This document shows, in pieces, positions 45,425 through 56,998 of a stretch of 64,000 bases of DNA; within the stretch, counting starts at the first letter, position 1, and each line of letters begins with the position of its first letter. Both the position numbers and the translations under genes were made by a program. The notes beneath the pieces were generated by a model. That model did not search any database. It was not told the origin of the DNA and was given only the letters and a program-made list of their open reading frames with translations. Source of the DNA: Hemerocallis citrina (Eukaryota > Streptophyta > Magnoliopsida > Asparagales > Asphodelaceae); the NCBI GenBank assembly GCA_017893485.1, contig CM030363.1, positions 114,986,004 to 115,050,003 of the forward strand, read 5' to 3'.

Positions 45425-47990
45425 TCAGATGCATGAATTCAGCTTCTTTATCAGTAAAAGAAAATGAAAATTTTCAGTATCTAAGCATATATGTTTGTCT
45501 ATTACTTCTTCATCCCAAATAAATCATGATGTTTATGGCTCCAAAATAAACCTGCACAAGGTTTGTTCAGCCCAATTCTTATACAGATTTGGAGGATTTT
45601 GGTATACAGCCAGCATCCTTAGTTGACAGTTAACCCATTTTGGTTAAGAAATCATGTTAAGATGACAATCAGATGCATGAATTCAGCATCTTTAACAGTA
45701 AAAGAAAATTAAAATTTCCAGTATCTAAGCATATATGTTTCTCCATTAATTCTTCATCCCAACTAAACCATGATGTTTGTGGCTCCAAAAGAAACCTGCA
45801 CAAGGTTTGTTCAGCCCAATTCTTGTACAGTTTTGGATGATTTTGGTATACATACAACATCCTTAGTTGACAGTGAACCCATTTTGGTAAAAAAATCCTG
45901 CTAAGATTACAATCAGATGCATGCGATCAGTTTCTTTAACAGTAAAAGGAAATGAAAATTTCCAGTATCTAAGCATATATGTTGGTCTATTAATTCTTCA
46001 TCCCAACTAAACCACTGATGTTTGTGGCTCCAAAAGAAACCTGCACAAGGTTTGTTTAGCCCAATTCTTGTACAGTTTTGGAGGATTTTGGTATACATAC
46101 AGCATCCTTAGTTGACAGTGAACCCATTTTGGTAAAAAAATCATGCTAAGATGCCAATAAGATGCATGAATTCAGTTTCTTTAACAGTAAAAGAAAATGA
46201 AAATTTCCAGTATCTAAGCATATATGTTTCTATATTAATTCTTCATCCCAACTAAATCATGATGTTTGTGGCTCCAAAATAAACCTGCACAAGGTTTGTT
46301 CTGCCCAATTCTTGTACAGATTTGGAGGATTTTGGTATACATACAGCATCCTTAGTTGACAGTTGACCCATTTTAGTTAAAAAATCATGCTAAGAAGGGG
46401 CAATCAGATGCATGAACTCAGCTTCTTTAACAGTAAAAGAAAATGAAAATTTCCAGTATCTAAGCATATATGTTTCTCAATTATTTCTTCATCCCAACTA
46501 AATCATGATGTTTGTGGCTCCAAAATAAACCTGCACAAGGTTTGTTCAGCCCAATTCTTGTACAGATTTGGAGGATTTTGGTATACAGCCAGCATCCTTA
46601 GTTGACAGTTAACCCATTTTGGTTAAAAAATCATGCTAAGATGACAATCAGATGAATGAATTCAGCTTCTTTAACGGTAAAAGAAAATGAAAATTTCCAG
46701 TATCTAAGCATATATGTTTCTCCATTAATTCTTCATCCCAACTAAATCATGATGTTTGTGGCTCCAAAAGAAACCTGCACAAGGTTTGTTCAGCCCAATT
46801 CTTGTACAGTTTTGGAGGATTTCGGTATACATACAGCATCCTTAGTTGACGGTGAACCCATTTTGGTAAAAAAATCATGCTAAGATGCCAATAAGATGCA
46901 TGAATTCAGTTTCTTTAACAGTAAAAGGAAATGAAAATTTCCAATATCTAAGCATATATGTTTGTCTATTGATTCTTCATCCCAACTAAACCATTGATGT
47001 TTGTGGCTCTAAAATAAACCTGCACAAGGTTTGTTTAGCCCAATTCTTGTACAGATTTGGAGGATTTTGGTATACAGCCCGCATCCTTAGTTGACAGTCA
47101 ACCCATTTTGGTAAAAAAATCATGCTAAGATGACAATCAGATGCATGCGATCAGTTTCTTTAACAGTAAAAGGAAATGAAAATTTCCAGTATCTAAGCAT
47201 ATATGTTTGTCTATTAAATCTTCATCCCAACTACCCACAGATGTTTGTGGCTCCAAAATATGGCTGCACAAGGTTTGTTCTGCCAAATTCTTGTACAGAT
47301 TTGGATGATTTTGGTATACAGCCAGCATCCTTAGTTGATAGTCAACCCATTTTGGTAAAAAAATCATGCTAAGATGATAATCAGATGCATGCGATCAGTT
47401 TCTTTAACAGTAAAAGGAAATGAAAATTTCCACTATCTAAGCATATATGTTTGTCTATTAATTCTTCATCCCAACTAAACCATTGATGTTTGTGGCTCCA
47501 AAATAAGGCTGCACAAGGTTTGTTCAGCCCAATTCTTGTACAGATTTGGAGGATTTTGGTATACAGCCAGCATCCTTAGTTGACAGTCAACCCATTTTGG
47601 TAAAAAAATCATGCTAAGATGACAATCAGATGCATGCGATCAGTTTCTTTAACAGTAAAAGGAAATGAAAATTTCCAGTTTCTAAGCATATATGTTTGTC
47701 TATTAATTCTTCATCCCAACTAAACCATTGATGTTTGTGGCTCCAAAATAAGGCTGCACAAGGTTTATTCCGCCCAATTCTTGTACAGATTTGGAGGATT
47801 TTGGTATACATACAGCATCCTTAGTTGACAGTGAACCCATTTTGGTAAAAAAATTATGCTAAGAAGGCAATCAGATGCATGAACTCAGCTTCTTTAACAG
47901 TAAAAGAAAATGAAAATTTTCAGTATCTAAGCATATATGTTTCTCTATTATTTCTTCATCCCAACTAAATCATGATGTTTGTGGCTTAAA
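45425..47990 (+). repeat. 244-bp tandem array, left block, about 11 copies
   Basis: The marker GATGTTTGTGGCTCC recurs at 45528, 45772, 46017, 46261, 46507, 46751, 46996, 47240, 47485, 47730 and 47973, with a period of 243-246 bp. Units are very similar. Each gives short open frames on both strands, which are not genes. Confidence 0.96.
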
Positions 47991-48149
47991 GAAGATTTTA
48001 GATCCAGGATGACAAATTTTGACTGGGCTTTGAATGGAGATTCTAGTCATAGATCGATTCTTTGGAGTCCGACTTTCTAAAGGAAATGCCATTTGGAAGT
48101 ATGCGGGTACATGTTTGTTGGATAACCAAAACTCCCATTTTTATTGTAG

Positions 48150-48520
48150 AAAAATAAGAATAGGGCTCATATCAAGTGTAATTTTAAGGACCTGTCATCG
48201 TGGAAGGAAACCAAATATAGAAGCCAAAAAGAGGAATGGTAGAGAATGAGGATACACCAGGCTAACATAGCTGCATTTTCCTCATCTCTCTCTCATCCCT
48301 GCTTTCTCTTTAGCAAACACACATAAAGCGACATCAGCAACAACAGCAAGAGCGACAAGAACAACAATAATAATAAATTATTATGAACGAGATGTCTCTA
48401 TATGGGTTTCCAGATCTCCACTCGAGCCCTCTCTTTCTAATCACAGCCCAATTAAGAACACTTGTTGATAGTCACTAAAAAATCCAATCACAGCCCAATC
48501 AAAATTTATGATCCTGGATC
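48150..48520 (+). repeat. Dispersed ~370-bp CACTA repeat, copy 2
   Basis: It shares the same marker words as copy 1 and is followed by an inverted single copy of the 244-bp unit. Confidence 0.85.
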
Positions 48521-48524
48521 TAGA

Positions 48525-48715
48525 AACATATATGCTTAGATACTGCAAATTTTCATTTTCTTTTACTGTTAAAGAAGCTGAATTCATGCATCTGATTGTC
48601 ATCTTAGCATGATTTTTTACCAAAATGGGTTCACTGTCAACTAAGGATGCTAGCTGTATACCAAAATCCTCCAAATCTGTACAAGAATTGGGCGGAACAA
48701 ACATGTGTGCAGGTC
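48525..48715 (-). repeat. Single inverted copy of the 244-bp unit
   Basis: It reads ..ATATATGCTTAGATACTG.. to ..CAAGAATTGGGCGGAAC, the reverse of the array unit. It lies between the left array and the transposase region. Confidence 0.9.
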
Positions 48716-48864
48716 ATAGAATGTCATCTAAGCATGCTATATGCCAAAGTGGGGTTGGTCATAGAATGCATGAACGACACGTATTAGTGTTTGTGAGTAT
48801 GCAGTGGGGTGCAGCTATGATCACTAGTTGGATCACCAAAACTCCCAATTTTATTGAAGAACAA

Positions 48865-49190
48865 TAAGAACAAGGCTCATATCAAGTGTAGTTTTACGGA
48901 ACTGTCATCGTGGAAGGAAACCAATTTAATATAGAAGCCATAAATGGAGCCAGAAAGAGGAATGGTAGAGAATGAGGATACACCAGGCTAACATAGCGGC
49001 ATTTTCCTCAACTCTTTCTCATCCCTTCTTTCTCTTCAACACACGCACGCAGCAAGAGGGGGTCGGTCCAACAATAATAATAGATTATAATAAACGAGAT
49101 GTCTCTATATGGGTTTCTAGATCTCCACTCAAGCCATTTCTTTCTAATCACAGCCCAATTAAGAAACATAAACGACAGCCACAATGCAGA
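48865..49190 (+). repeat. Dispersed ~370-bp CACTA repeat, copy 3
   Basis: It has the same marker words with small deletions and ends just before the truncated second gene. Confidence 0.8.
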
Positions 49191-49265
49191 CTCACAAACA
49201 CTAATACGTGTCTTTCATGCATTCAAAATTATGATATCTTCAAAATTACCAATTTAAAGACTTAC

Positions 49266-49483
49266 CGGTGAAATTATTCGTGGGTTCCTTGCTATTACCT
49301 CAATAAAGGATGAGAATTTGCTTGCATTATCACCAACCGGTTGCCCGACACCGTTTTCCTCCACCACAATCCTTTCGTCATTCTTAAGTTTCCATATGCC
49401 CGTCATCTTAGTTCGCCCTCGATGTTTTTTGACAGTGGGCGGCGTGCTACCCTCTCCCTCCTCTGTTTGACTGCCACTATTAT
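49266..49483 (-). pseudogene. Truncated second CACTA gene (Ptta/En/Spm-type), one exon
   Basis: The minus-strand exon runs from an acceptor (..AATCCTAG) at 49484 to a donor GTAAGT at 49265. It encodes KKHRGRTKMTGIWKLKNDER and a NGVGQPVG..ASKFSSFIEVIARN stretch, which match the start of the plant transposase family linked to En/Spm elements (Ptta/En/Spm). No further exons are seen; the region beyond is repeats. The second protein is therefore lost. Confidence 0.75.
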
Positions 49484-49761
49484 CTAGGATTAACAAACCA
49501 ACATAATTACAAAAAATTAAAAAAGTGAGATTTGTAACAAATTCAACTACAATGATAGTTTGATGCAAATGACACTAAGCATTGTTTAATGTAAATGACA
49601 CCAAGCAGTAGAAATTAGAAAGATAATTAAACCAATTATTAAATTCACATACAACATGTTCGGAATTATAAGATATAATATTACAACAAGATTTAAGACA
49701 CGAAAATTACAGGACATATAATATTGAGCTATGAAAATCAAGTAAACTACAATACGACATC

Positions 49762-52700
49762 TTACAATACATCGCCCTCTTCTCCATCCTTGCGGAGCCC
49801 AGTCCCGCAAATTCCGCCGTCAGTTGTGTTTACATCAAACATAGGAAACTCGGAAGCAATGTAACTATTCATGGCTTCACCGTCTTCATCGTCTGAAGTA
49901 TCGCCCAGTTGGAATACATCTCTTGGTTGCATCTCAAGAGCCACATACGATTTTGGCAGGGTTGGATCTTCAATGTAGAACACCTGTTGCACTTGGGATG
50001 GGAACACAAATGGTTCATGGCTAATGTGTGTACCGATGTGAATCAATTTTGAGAAGTTTACAACTGTGAAACCTAACTTATCATCGTTATTAGCAAAATT
50101 TCTATCAAACTCAGTCCAATCCCCACGAAATAAGACAACACGAAAATGACCAAAATAGTTCAACTCAATGATATCCGTGAGCACTACATAGTAGTCGAGA
50201 TCTCCATCTACCGGCCTCGTGTCCGACTTGGAAGCATAACTTCTAGTCTTAGAAGTCACTACCATTCCACTATTTTGAGACTTCAAATTACATTCACGAT
50301 CTTTAGTACGAAATCTAAAGCCATTGAATATGTATCCTCCGTATCTGTTGGCCATCTTATAGGGACCCTTGGCAAGTACTTGTATTTCAGATGACACACC
50401 TTCAGGACCCAAAGAATGTACCTATTAATTTTGCGCAAATCGTATCAGCACCATGGATAATGTAGATATAATGAAGATTAACTTGCATTTTCTTAATTCA
50501 CCTACATGAGATTCAAACCACTTATGAATTTTTTCATTCATCAACTTGTTTTGTTCACGTAGTGGTAGTCTTCTTGGTCTAGCCCTTCGTTTGATGTCCC
50601 TGACAAATTCGCTAAAATATAAGCAATTGCAATAAGGAATAACAAAAGTAAGTTAATATCGAACTCTGCAGTTTTCACTATATTCGATTTAAATTCAAAA
50701 GCAACTTACTTTCAAAATGGTTCCACTGATGCATGGTGGTCTAGCACATATCGGTGTGCCTGTTCCCACGTTAAGTTATCTAGCTCAAATGCATCAACTT
50801 TACCAACAGTAGTACCAGCGGTATCAAAAAGATATTTAGCACCATCAAGATTGGAAATGTCTGGATTTCTCCTTGGTCTAGTGAAAGATGTCTCTACACC
50901 CTGCAGATACCTGGAACAAAAATGTGAACACTCCTCTGATAGATATCCCTGAGCTATTGACCCTTCAGGATATGCTCTATTTTTAACATAACCCTTGAGC
51001 CGGTATAGGTACCTGAACATGTATAATTAATGCATTAGAGCAAAGTAGGGGATTAAAAGAAATGAGCTTTTGAAAATTTTATTTTGTAAGATGCATGAAT
51101 TCTCTTACCTCTCAATGGGGTACATCCACCGATAGTGAACATGACCGCCGATTCTGGCTTCACCAGCAAGGTGGATTATCAAGTGAATCATTATAGTGAA
51201 GAACGATGGCGGAAATATCATCTCCATTTTACTAAGTGTCAATGCCGCCCGCTGCTCCAATTGGTCAATATCTTCAACACGAAACATTCTTGAGCAAATA
51301 CCTTTATATATGCTACAAAGATCTTTCAGGACAGTAGTGATTTGCTCACACATTGAATACCTTAGGGCCACAGGAAGGAGATCCTGCATTAGGACGTGGT
51401 AGTCGTGTGAATTTAGACCCTGAAGCCTCTTCTCTTTAAAGTTGACACATCTTGCTATGTTAGAAGAATAGCCATCAGGAACTTTAAGTTCTAGTAGAAC
51501 TTTGCAAAACAATTCCAACTCCGATTTTGACATTGAATAGATTGCAGGAGGTAGGAGTACTTTCCCGTTCGGTAATTCCTCTGGGTGCAACTCATGTCGG
51601 ATGGCCATTGACTTCAAATCAAGTCGGCTCTTGAGATTGTCCTTTGTCTTCCGGTCATCTCCCATAACTGTTCCTATACAATTTTCACCAATATTTTTTC
51701 CGATATGCATCACATCTAAATTATGTCGCAATAAGTTGAATTCCCAATACGGCAACTTGAAGAAATTACTCTTCTTCTTCCATGCACCTAAACTCGTCAT
51801 GTTCTGATCCTCATCTTCGCCACATAGATCGGTCTCCTCACCTTGCTCCGGCCTTGCCCTTTTCTTACCCTTTTTGCTGACTTGTGGTTCTTTTCCATAT
51901 TTGAACTGATAACCATCTACCCACCTCAAAATATCTGACCCAGAAGAAGCTCCAGGAGCATGTTCCCACTTGTCAGTACCATCAAATGTCGCTGTCTCTG
52001 TCCGAAATATATGTGTGTCAGGCAACCATCTCCTATGACCCATATAGCAAAACTTTCTGCCATTGTACAACCACCTTGAACTAGTTTGGTCAGCACAATA
52101 AGGATATGCATAACGTCCTTTAGTGCTATATCCAGATAAATTTGCATATGCTGGAAAATCATTGATTGTCCAAGACAACACGACCCGAAGAGAAAATGTT
52201 TCTTTAGCCACAACATCATAGGTTGGAACACCCACCCACAATTTCTGAAGTTCATCTATTAACGACTGTAGGTACACATCTATATCATTTCCAGGACCTT
52301 TCGGTCCAGGAACTATCATGGACAAAATAAATGAGGACTGCTTCATGCATTTCCAATGCGGTAAATTGTATGGTATTAACACAACAGGCCATATGCTGTA
52401 TGTACTACTCATTTGCCTAAAAGGGTTGAAACCATCACTAGCTAGTCCAAGTCTCACATTTCGAGGATCTTCCGCAAAATCAGGATATCTTTCATCAAAT
52501 TTTTTCCAAGATTGAGAATCAGCAGGATGTCTAAGAATCCCATCATTAGTGCGACCTTCAGCATGCCATTTCATATCAGAAGAAGTTTTTGTAGACATAA
52601 ACAATCTTTGTAGCCTAGGAATTAGAGGAAAGTAACGCAGTAATTTGGCAGGCTTCTTTCTCCTACTTCGCTTAGTAGATCCACTGGCTTGATCGTCTTG

Positions 52701-53560
52701 ATTTGGTGTTTCTGTCCATTTCGAAGAACCACATTCTTCGCAATTCTCCAGACTTTCCTTACTTCCTGTGAAAAGCATACAGTCATTTGGACATGCTGCT
52801 ATCTTCTCATACCCTAGATCGAAAGAATTTAGGAATTTTTAGATTTTATAGGCTGAGTTTGGAATACAGATTTCTGGAAATGCTTCATTCAACAGTTCAA
52901 ATAGCATACTGAAGGACTTAGCAGACCACCCGTTTAAACATTTAATCTGAAATAGTCTGACAATGAATGAGAATTTAGAGAATTTGGTGCAGTCGCGGTA
53001 CAGCGGAGTACTAGCATCTTCAAGCAACTTAGCAAAGGATTCTTGCTGTTTATTATTTTCAGGGGCGGGGTCAGGCATTTCCTCATCCACTCCACCACCA
53101 ATGTGTGATGTTTCTGTTGACTTATTATGAACTTGGATTGTTGGATTATTGGTGTGGAAAGAAACATTATGAATCCCCAAGGCGTCTTGCAACAAAGCAT
53201 GCATCTCATCGGGAACACTTAAGTCTTCGTTCACTAAGGGCTCATCTTCATTTTCTAATACAACCGGATGAACAGGAGCTGACGTATGATCCTCTCCATG
53301 ACAAAACCTGCCGTGTGTACCCTTGAAGAAAACCGTTGACAACCAAATGTGTATGTACTACGTCACATGTTCTCAAACTACAATTTGTACACCGGAGGCA
53401 TGGACAAAGGATTAGGTTGGGATCACGGGAATGTCGTCTGGAAAAAATAATAAAATCTTTAATACCATCACGGTACTCCTTGGATAATCGTGGTTTACTA
53501 ATCCAACTTCTATCTATTATAACAATAGCACGCAATCTGAAATTAAAATTTGACATATTA
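49762..53560 (-). pseudogene. CACTA TNP2-type transposase, multi-exon, with lesions
   Basis: On the minus strand the transposase-associated domain comes first (IDRSWISKPRLSKEYRDGIK...CPCLRC, about 53515-53380). The TNP2 domain follows (about 52780-51700; KSSFILSMIVPGPKGPGNDI, NNLDVMHI-like LDVMHIGKN), then the DUF4218 region (about 51640-50715) and the DUF4216 region (about 50390-50000; RYGGYIFNGFRF, TKDREC..SQNSGMVV). Clean introns can be placed at 51108-51013 (YPIER/YLYRLKG), and then near 50709-50594 and 50500-50425. Lesions: an extra base at about 53307-53310, TAA at 52839-52841, and TGA at 50712-50714. Without these it would be a full-length TNP2 transposase, so decay is recent. Exon starts at the 5' end are uncertain. 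Confidence 0.9.
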
Positions 53561-54000
53561 AATAGTATTGACAGTAAAAGGCATGTTGTATATTTAATTT
53601 CACCTTTTTTAAAACCATCCCTAGCTGCAAATAAATAAACGATATAACAATTAACTGTAAAATAAAGAAATCGTGGTTCAAAAAATGTATAAAAAAACAA
53701 TTAAATCTTAATACAATCTACTCTATTCACATAACCCTAAACTACCTTTGTGAAAATTATCACAACCACCTTAGTGACATTTTGTCGCACACCTTGTGTT
53801 CGAGTCTAATATCGATTCGACTATAGTCTCCCCTGTATTTGGCTTTCCGTTCAAGGAGATGATGATGGTAAATGGTATTTGCTGAGGAAAAGGAATTGGA
53901 CGAATAACGAGGGCGTCGTGCTGTAAATACGGTAACAAGAAGATCTGATGACTCATGAACTATTCTGTTCATGGCTACTAATAATCAGTTACTTATCCCA

Positions 54001-54001
54001 A

Positions 54002-54087
<86 letters not shown>
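54001..54087. repeat. (AAT)n microsatellite
   Basis: An uninterrupted AAT run of about 28 units at the edge of the right 244-bp array. The poly-Asn frame through it is an artefact. Confidence 0.96.
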
Positions 54088-54088
<1 letters not shown>

Positions 54089-54109
54089 CCTGCACAAAAG
54101 AAACTAATC

Positions 54110-56450
54110 TGGCTACTAATATGTTGCTCTATTAATTCTTCATCCCAACTAAATCATTGATGTTTGTAGCTCCAAAAGAAACCTGCATAAGGTTTGTTCA
54201 GCCCAATTCTTGTACAGATTTGGAGGATTTTGGTATACAGCTAGCATCCTTAGATGACAATCAGATGCATGAATTCAGCTTCTTTAACAGTAAAAGAAAA
54301 TGAAAATTTCAAGTATCTAAGCATATATGTTTCTCCATTAATTCTTCATCCCAACTAAATCATGATGTTTGTGGCTCCAAAAGAAACCTGCACAAGGTTT
54401 GTTCAGCCCAATTCTTGTATAGATTTGGAGGATTTTGGTATACATACAGCATCCTTAGTTGACAGTGAACCCATTTTGGTAAAAAATCATGCTAAGATGA
54501 CAATCAGATGCATGCGATCAGTTTCTTTAACAGTAAAAGGAAATGAAAATTTCCAGTATCTAAGCATATATGTTTGTCTATTAATTCTTCATCCCAACTA
54601 AACCATTGATGTTTGTGGCTCCAAAAAAACCTGCACAAGGTTTGTTCCGCCCAATTCTTGTACAGATTTGGAGGATTTTGGTATACATACAGCATCGTTA
54701 GTTGACAGTGAACCTATTTTGGTAAAAAAATCATGCTAAGATGGCAATCAGATGCATGAATTTAGTTTCTTTAACAGTAAAAGAAAATGAAAATTTCCAG
54801 TATCTAAGCATATATGTTTCTCTATTAATTCTTCATCCCAACTAAATCATGATGTTTGTGGCTCCAAAACAAACCTGCACAAGGTTTGTTCCGCCCAATT
54901 CTTGTACAGATTTGGAGGATTTTGGTATACAGCTAGCATACTTAGATGACAATCAGATGCATGAATTCAGCTTCTTTAACAGTAAAAGAAAATGAAAATT
55001 TCCAGTATCTAAGCATATATGTTTCTCCATTAATTCTTCATCCCAACTAAATCATGATGTTTGTGGCTCCAAAAGAAACCTGCACAAGGTTTGTTCAGCC
55101 CAATTCTTGTACAGATTTGGAGGATTTTGGTATACATACAGCATCCTTAGTTGACAGTGAACCCATTTTGGTAAAAAATCATGCTAAGATGACAATCAGA
55201 TGCATGCGATCAGTTTCTTTAACAGTAAAAGGAAATGAAAATTTCCAGTATCTAAGCATATATGTTTGTCTATTAATTCTTCATCCCAACTAAACCATTG
55301 ATGTTTGTAGCTCCAAAAAAACCTGCACAAGGTTTGTTCCGCCCAATTCTTGTACAGATTTGGAGGATTTTGGTATACATACAGCATCGTTAGTTGACAG
55401 TGAACCTATTTTGGTAAAAAAATCAGGCTAAGATGGCAATCAGATGCATGAATTCAGTTTCTTTAACAGTAAAAGAAAATGAAAATTTCCAGTATCTAAG
55501 CATATATGTTTCTCTATTAATTGTTCATCCCAACTAAATCATGATGTTTGAGGCTCCAAAACAAACCTGCACAAGGTTTGTTCCGCCCAATTCTTGTACA
55601 GATTTGGAGGATTTTGGTATACAGCTAGCATACTTAGATGACAGTCAACTCATTTTGGTAAAAAAATCATGCTAAGATGGCAATCAGATGCATGAATTCA
55701 GTTTCTTTAACAGTAAAAGAAAATGAAAATTTTCATTATCCAAGCATATATGTTTCTCTATTAATTCTTCATCCCAACTAAACCATTGATGTTTGTGGCT
55801 CCAAAAGAAACCTGCACAAGGTTTGTTCCGCCCAATTCTTGTACAGATTTGGAGGATTTTGGTATACAGCTAGCATACTTAGATGACAGTCAACCTATTT
55901 TGGTAAAAAAATCATGCTAAGATGGCAATCAGATGCATGAATTCAGTTTCTTTAACAGTAAAAGAAAATAAAAATTTCCAGTATCTAAGCATATATGTTT
56001 CTCTATTAATTCTTCATCCCAACTAAACCATTGATGATTGTGGCTCCAAAATAAACCTGCACAAGGTTTGTTCCGCCCAATTCTTGTACAGATTTGGAGG
56101 ATTTTGGTATACATACAACATCCTTAGTTGACAGTTAACCCATTTTAGTTAAAAAATCATGCTAAGAAGGCAATCAGATGCATGAACTCAACTTCTTTAA
56201 CAGTAAAAGAAAATGAAAATTTCCAGTATCTAAGCATATATGTTTCTCTATTATTTCTTCATCCCAACTAAATCATGATGTTTGTGGCTCCAAAATAAAC
56301 CTGCACAAGGTTTTTTCAGCCCAATTCTTATACAAATTTGGAGGATTTCGGTATACAGCCAGCATCCTTAGTTAACAGTTCACCCATTTTGGTAAAAAAA
56401 TCATGCCAAGATGCCAATCAGATACATGAATTTAACATCTTTGACAGTGA
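54110..56450 (+). repeat. 244-bp tandem array, right block, about 10 copies
   Basis: It has the same unit and orientation as 45425-47990, with markers near 54159, 54364, 54608, 54851, 55055, 55299, 55542, 55786, 56030 and 56276. Two steps are about 40 bp shorter (204-205 bp). Larger segments within it are duplicated (54360-54720 resembles 55050-55410). Confidence 0.95.
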
Positions 56451-56720
56451 AAAGGAGAGAAATCAAGAGAAATTACCGAAGAGAGAGAGGAGGGCGACGG
56501 ACGGTGGCTTAGGAGATAGAGAGAGCGGTGCGATGAGCGGTGGTTTTCGGTCGCAAATTCACCGCGAAATAGTGAGAGGGAGGAGGGAAATCGAATTTGG
56601 CTGTCAAAGATGACGAAGGGACGGAGGTGAAGCGCGAGAAATAGAGAGAGGGAGGAGGAAAACGAAGGCGGCGAAATTAGGTTTGGGAAATTAGCGAGCG
56701 AAATGTTAGGATTCGCTGGG
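56450..56720 (-). promoter_or_regulatory. Purine-rich region, probable leader/promoter of the CACTA gene
   Basis: The plus strand is GA-rich (gagagagagg, ggaggagg), so the minus strand has a pyrimidine-rich leader-like sequence. It sits just inside the terminus from which the minus-strand transposase gene should be transcribed. The promoter role is inference. Confidence 0.35.
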
Positions 56721-56729
56721 ATTTATCCC

Positions 56730-56998
56730 AGTTAATTCACCGGCGTTTGCAATTACAAACGCCGGTGAATGTATCTATATATTCCCCGGCGTGTGTTATT
56801 AAAACGCCGGTGAATAATACCATTCACTGGCGTTTCTAAATAAAATGCCGGTGAATATAATGAATCCCCGGCGTTTTATAGAGGCCGCCGGTGTATAACC
56901 ATCCAATCTGATGCCCCATTCCTGGTCACTCCCTACCCCGGCACGAATGGTAAAACACCGGGGAAGATACGCCGGTAAATCGCACATGTGTTGTTGTG
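56730..56998. repeat. Right subterminal repeats of the CACTA element
   Basis: About five CACCGGCG/CGCCGGTG hairpins. The one at 56736-56769 is a perfect inverted repeat with a 14-bp stem (TTCACCGGCGTTTG) and a 6-base loop. Confidence 0.9.

Larger units (their letters stand above)
44043..56998 (-). mobile_element. CACTA (En/Spm-type) DNA transposon, 13 kb
   Basis: The left end CACTACAACACA and the inverse of the right end CACAACAACACA match at 11 of 12 positions. The 3-bp TSD is cat (44040-44042 and 56999-57001). The partner LTR has the empty site ttatttgcatgctagag at about 34635-34651. Hairpin-forming CACCGGCG repeats fill both subterminal regions. It encodes a TNP2-type transposase and a fragment of the second CACTA gene, both on the minus strand, so the promoter end is the right one. 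The right terminus reads ..TTGTG instead of ..TAGTG. Confidence 0.95.

Noticed and set aside
45669..47811. Series of 60-80-codon genes with the same C-terminus
   Set aside because: They are frames of the 244-bp tandem unit, seen on both strands and in both arrays.
49586..49810. Extra exon of the CACTA transposase downstream of 49762
   Set aside because: The frame beyond the stop is AT-rich and hydrophobic with no match to the family's C-terminus.
53948..54160. Poly-asparagine protein
   Set aside because: It is an (AAT)n microsatellite.
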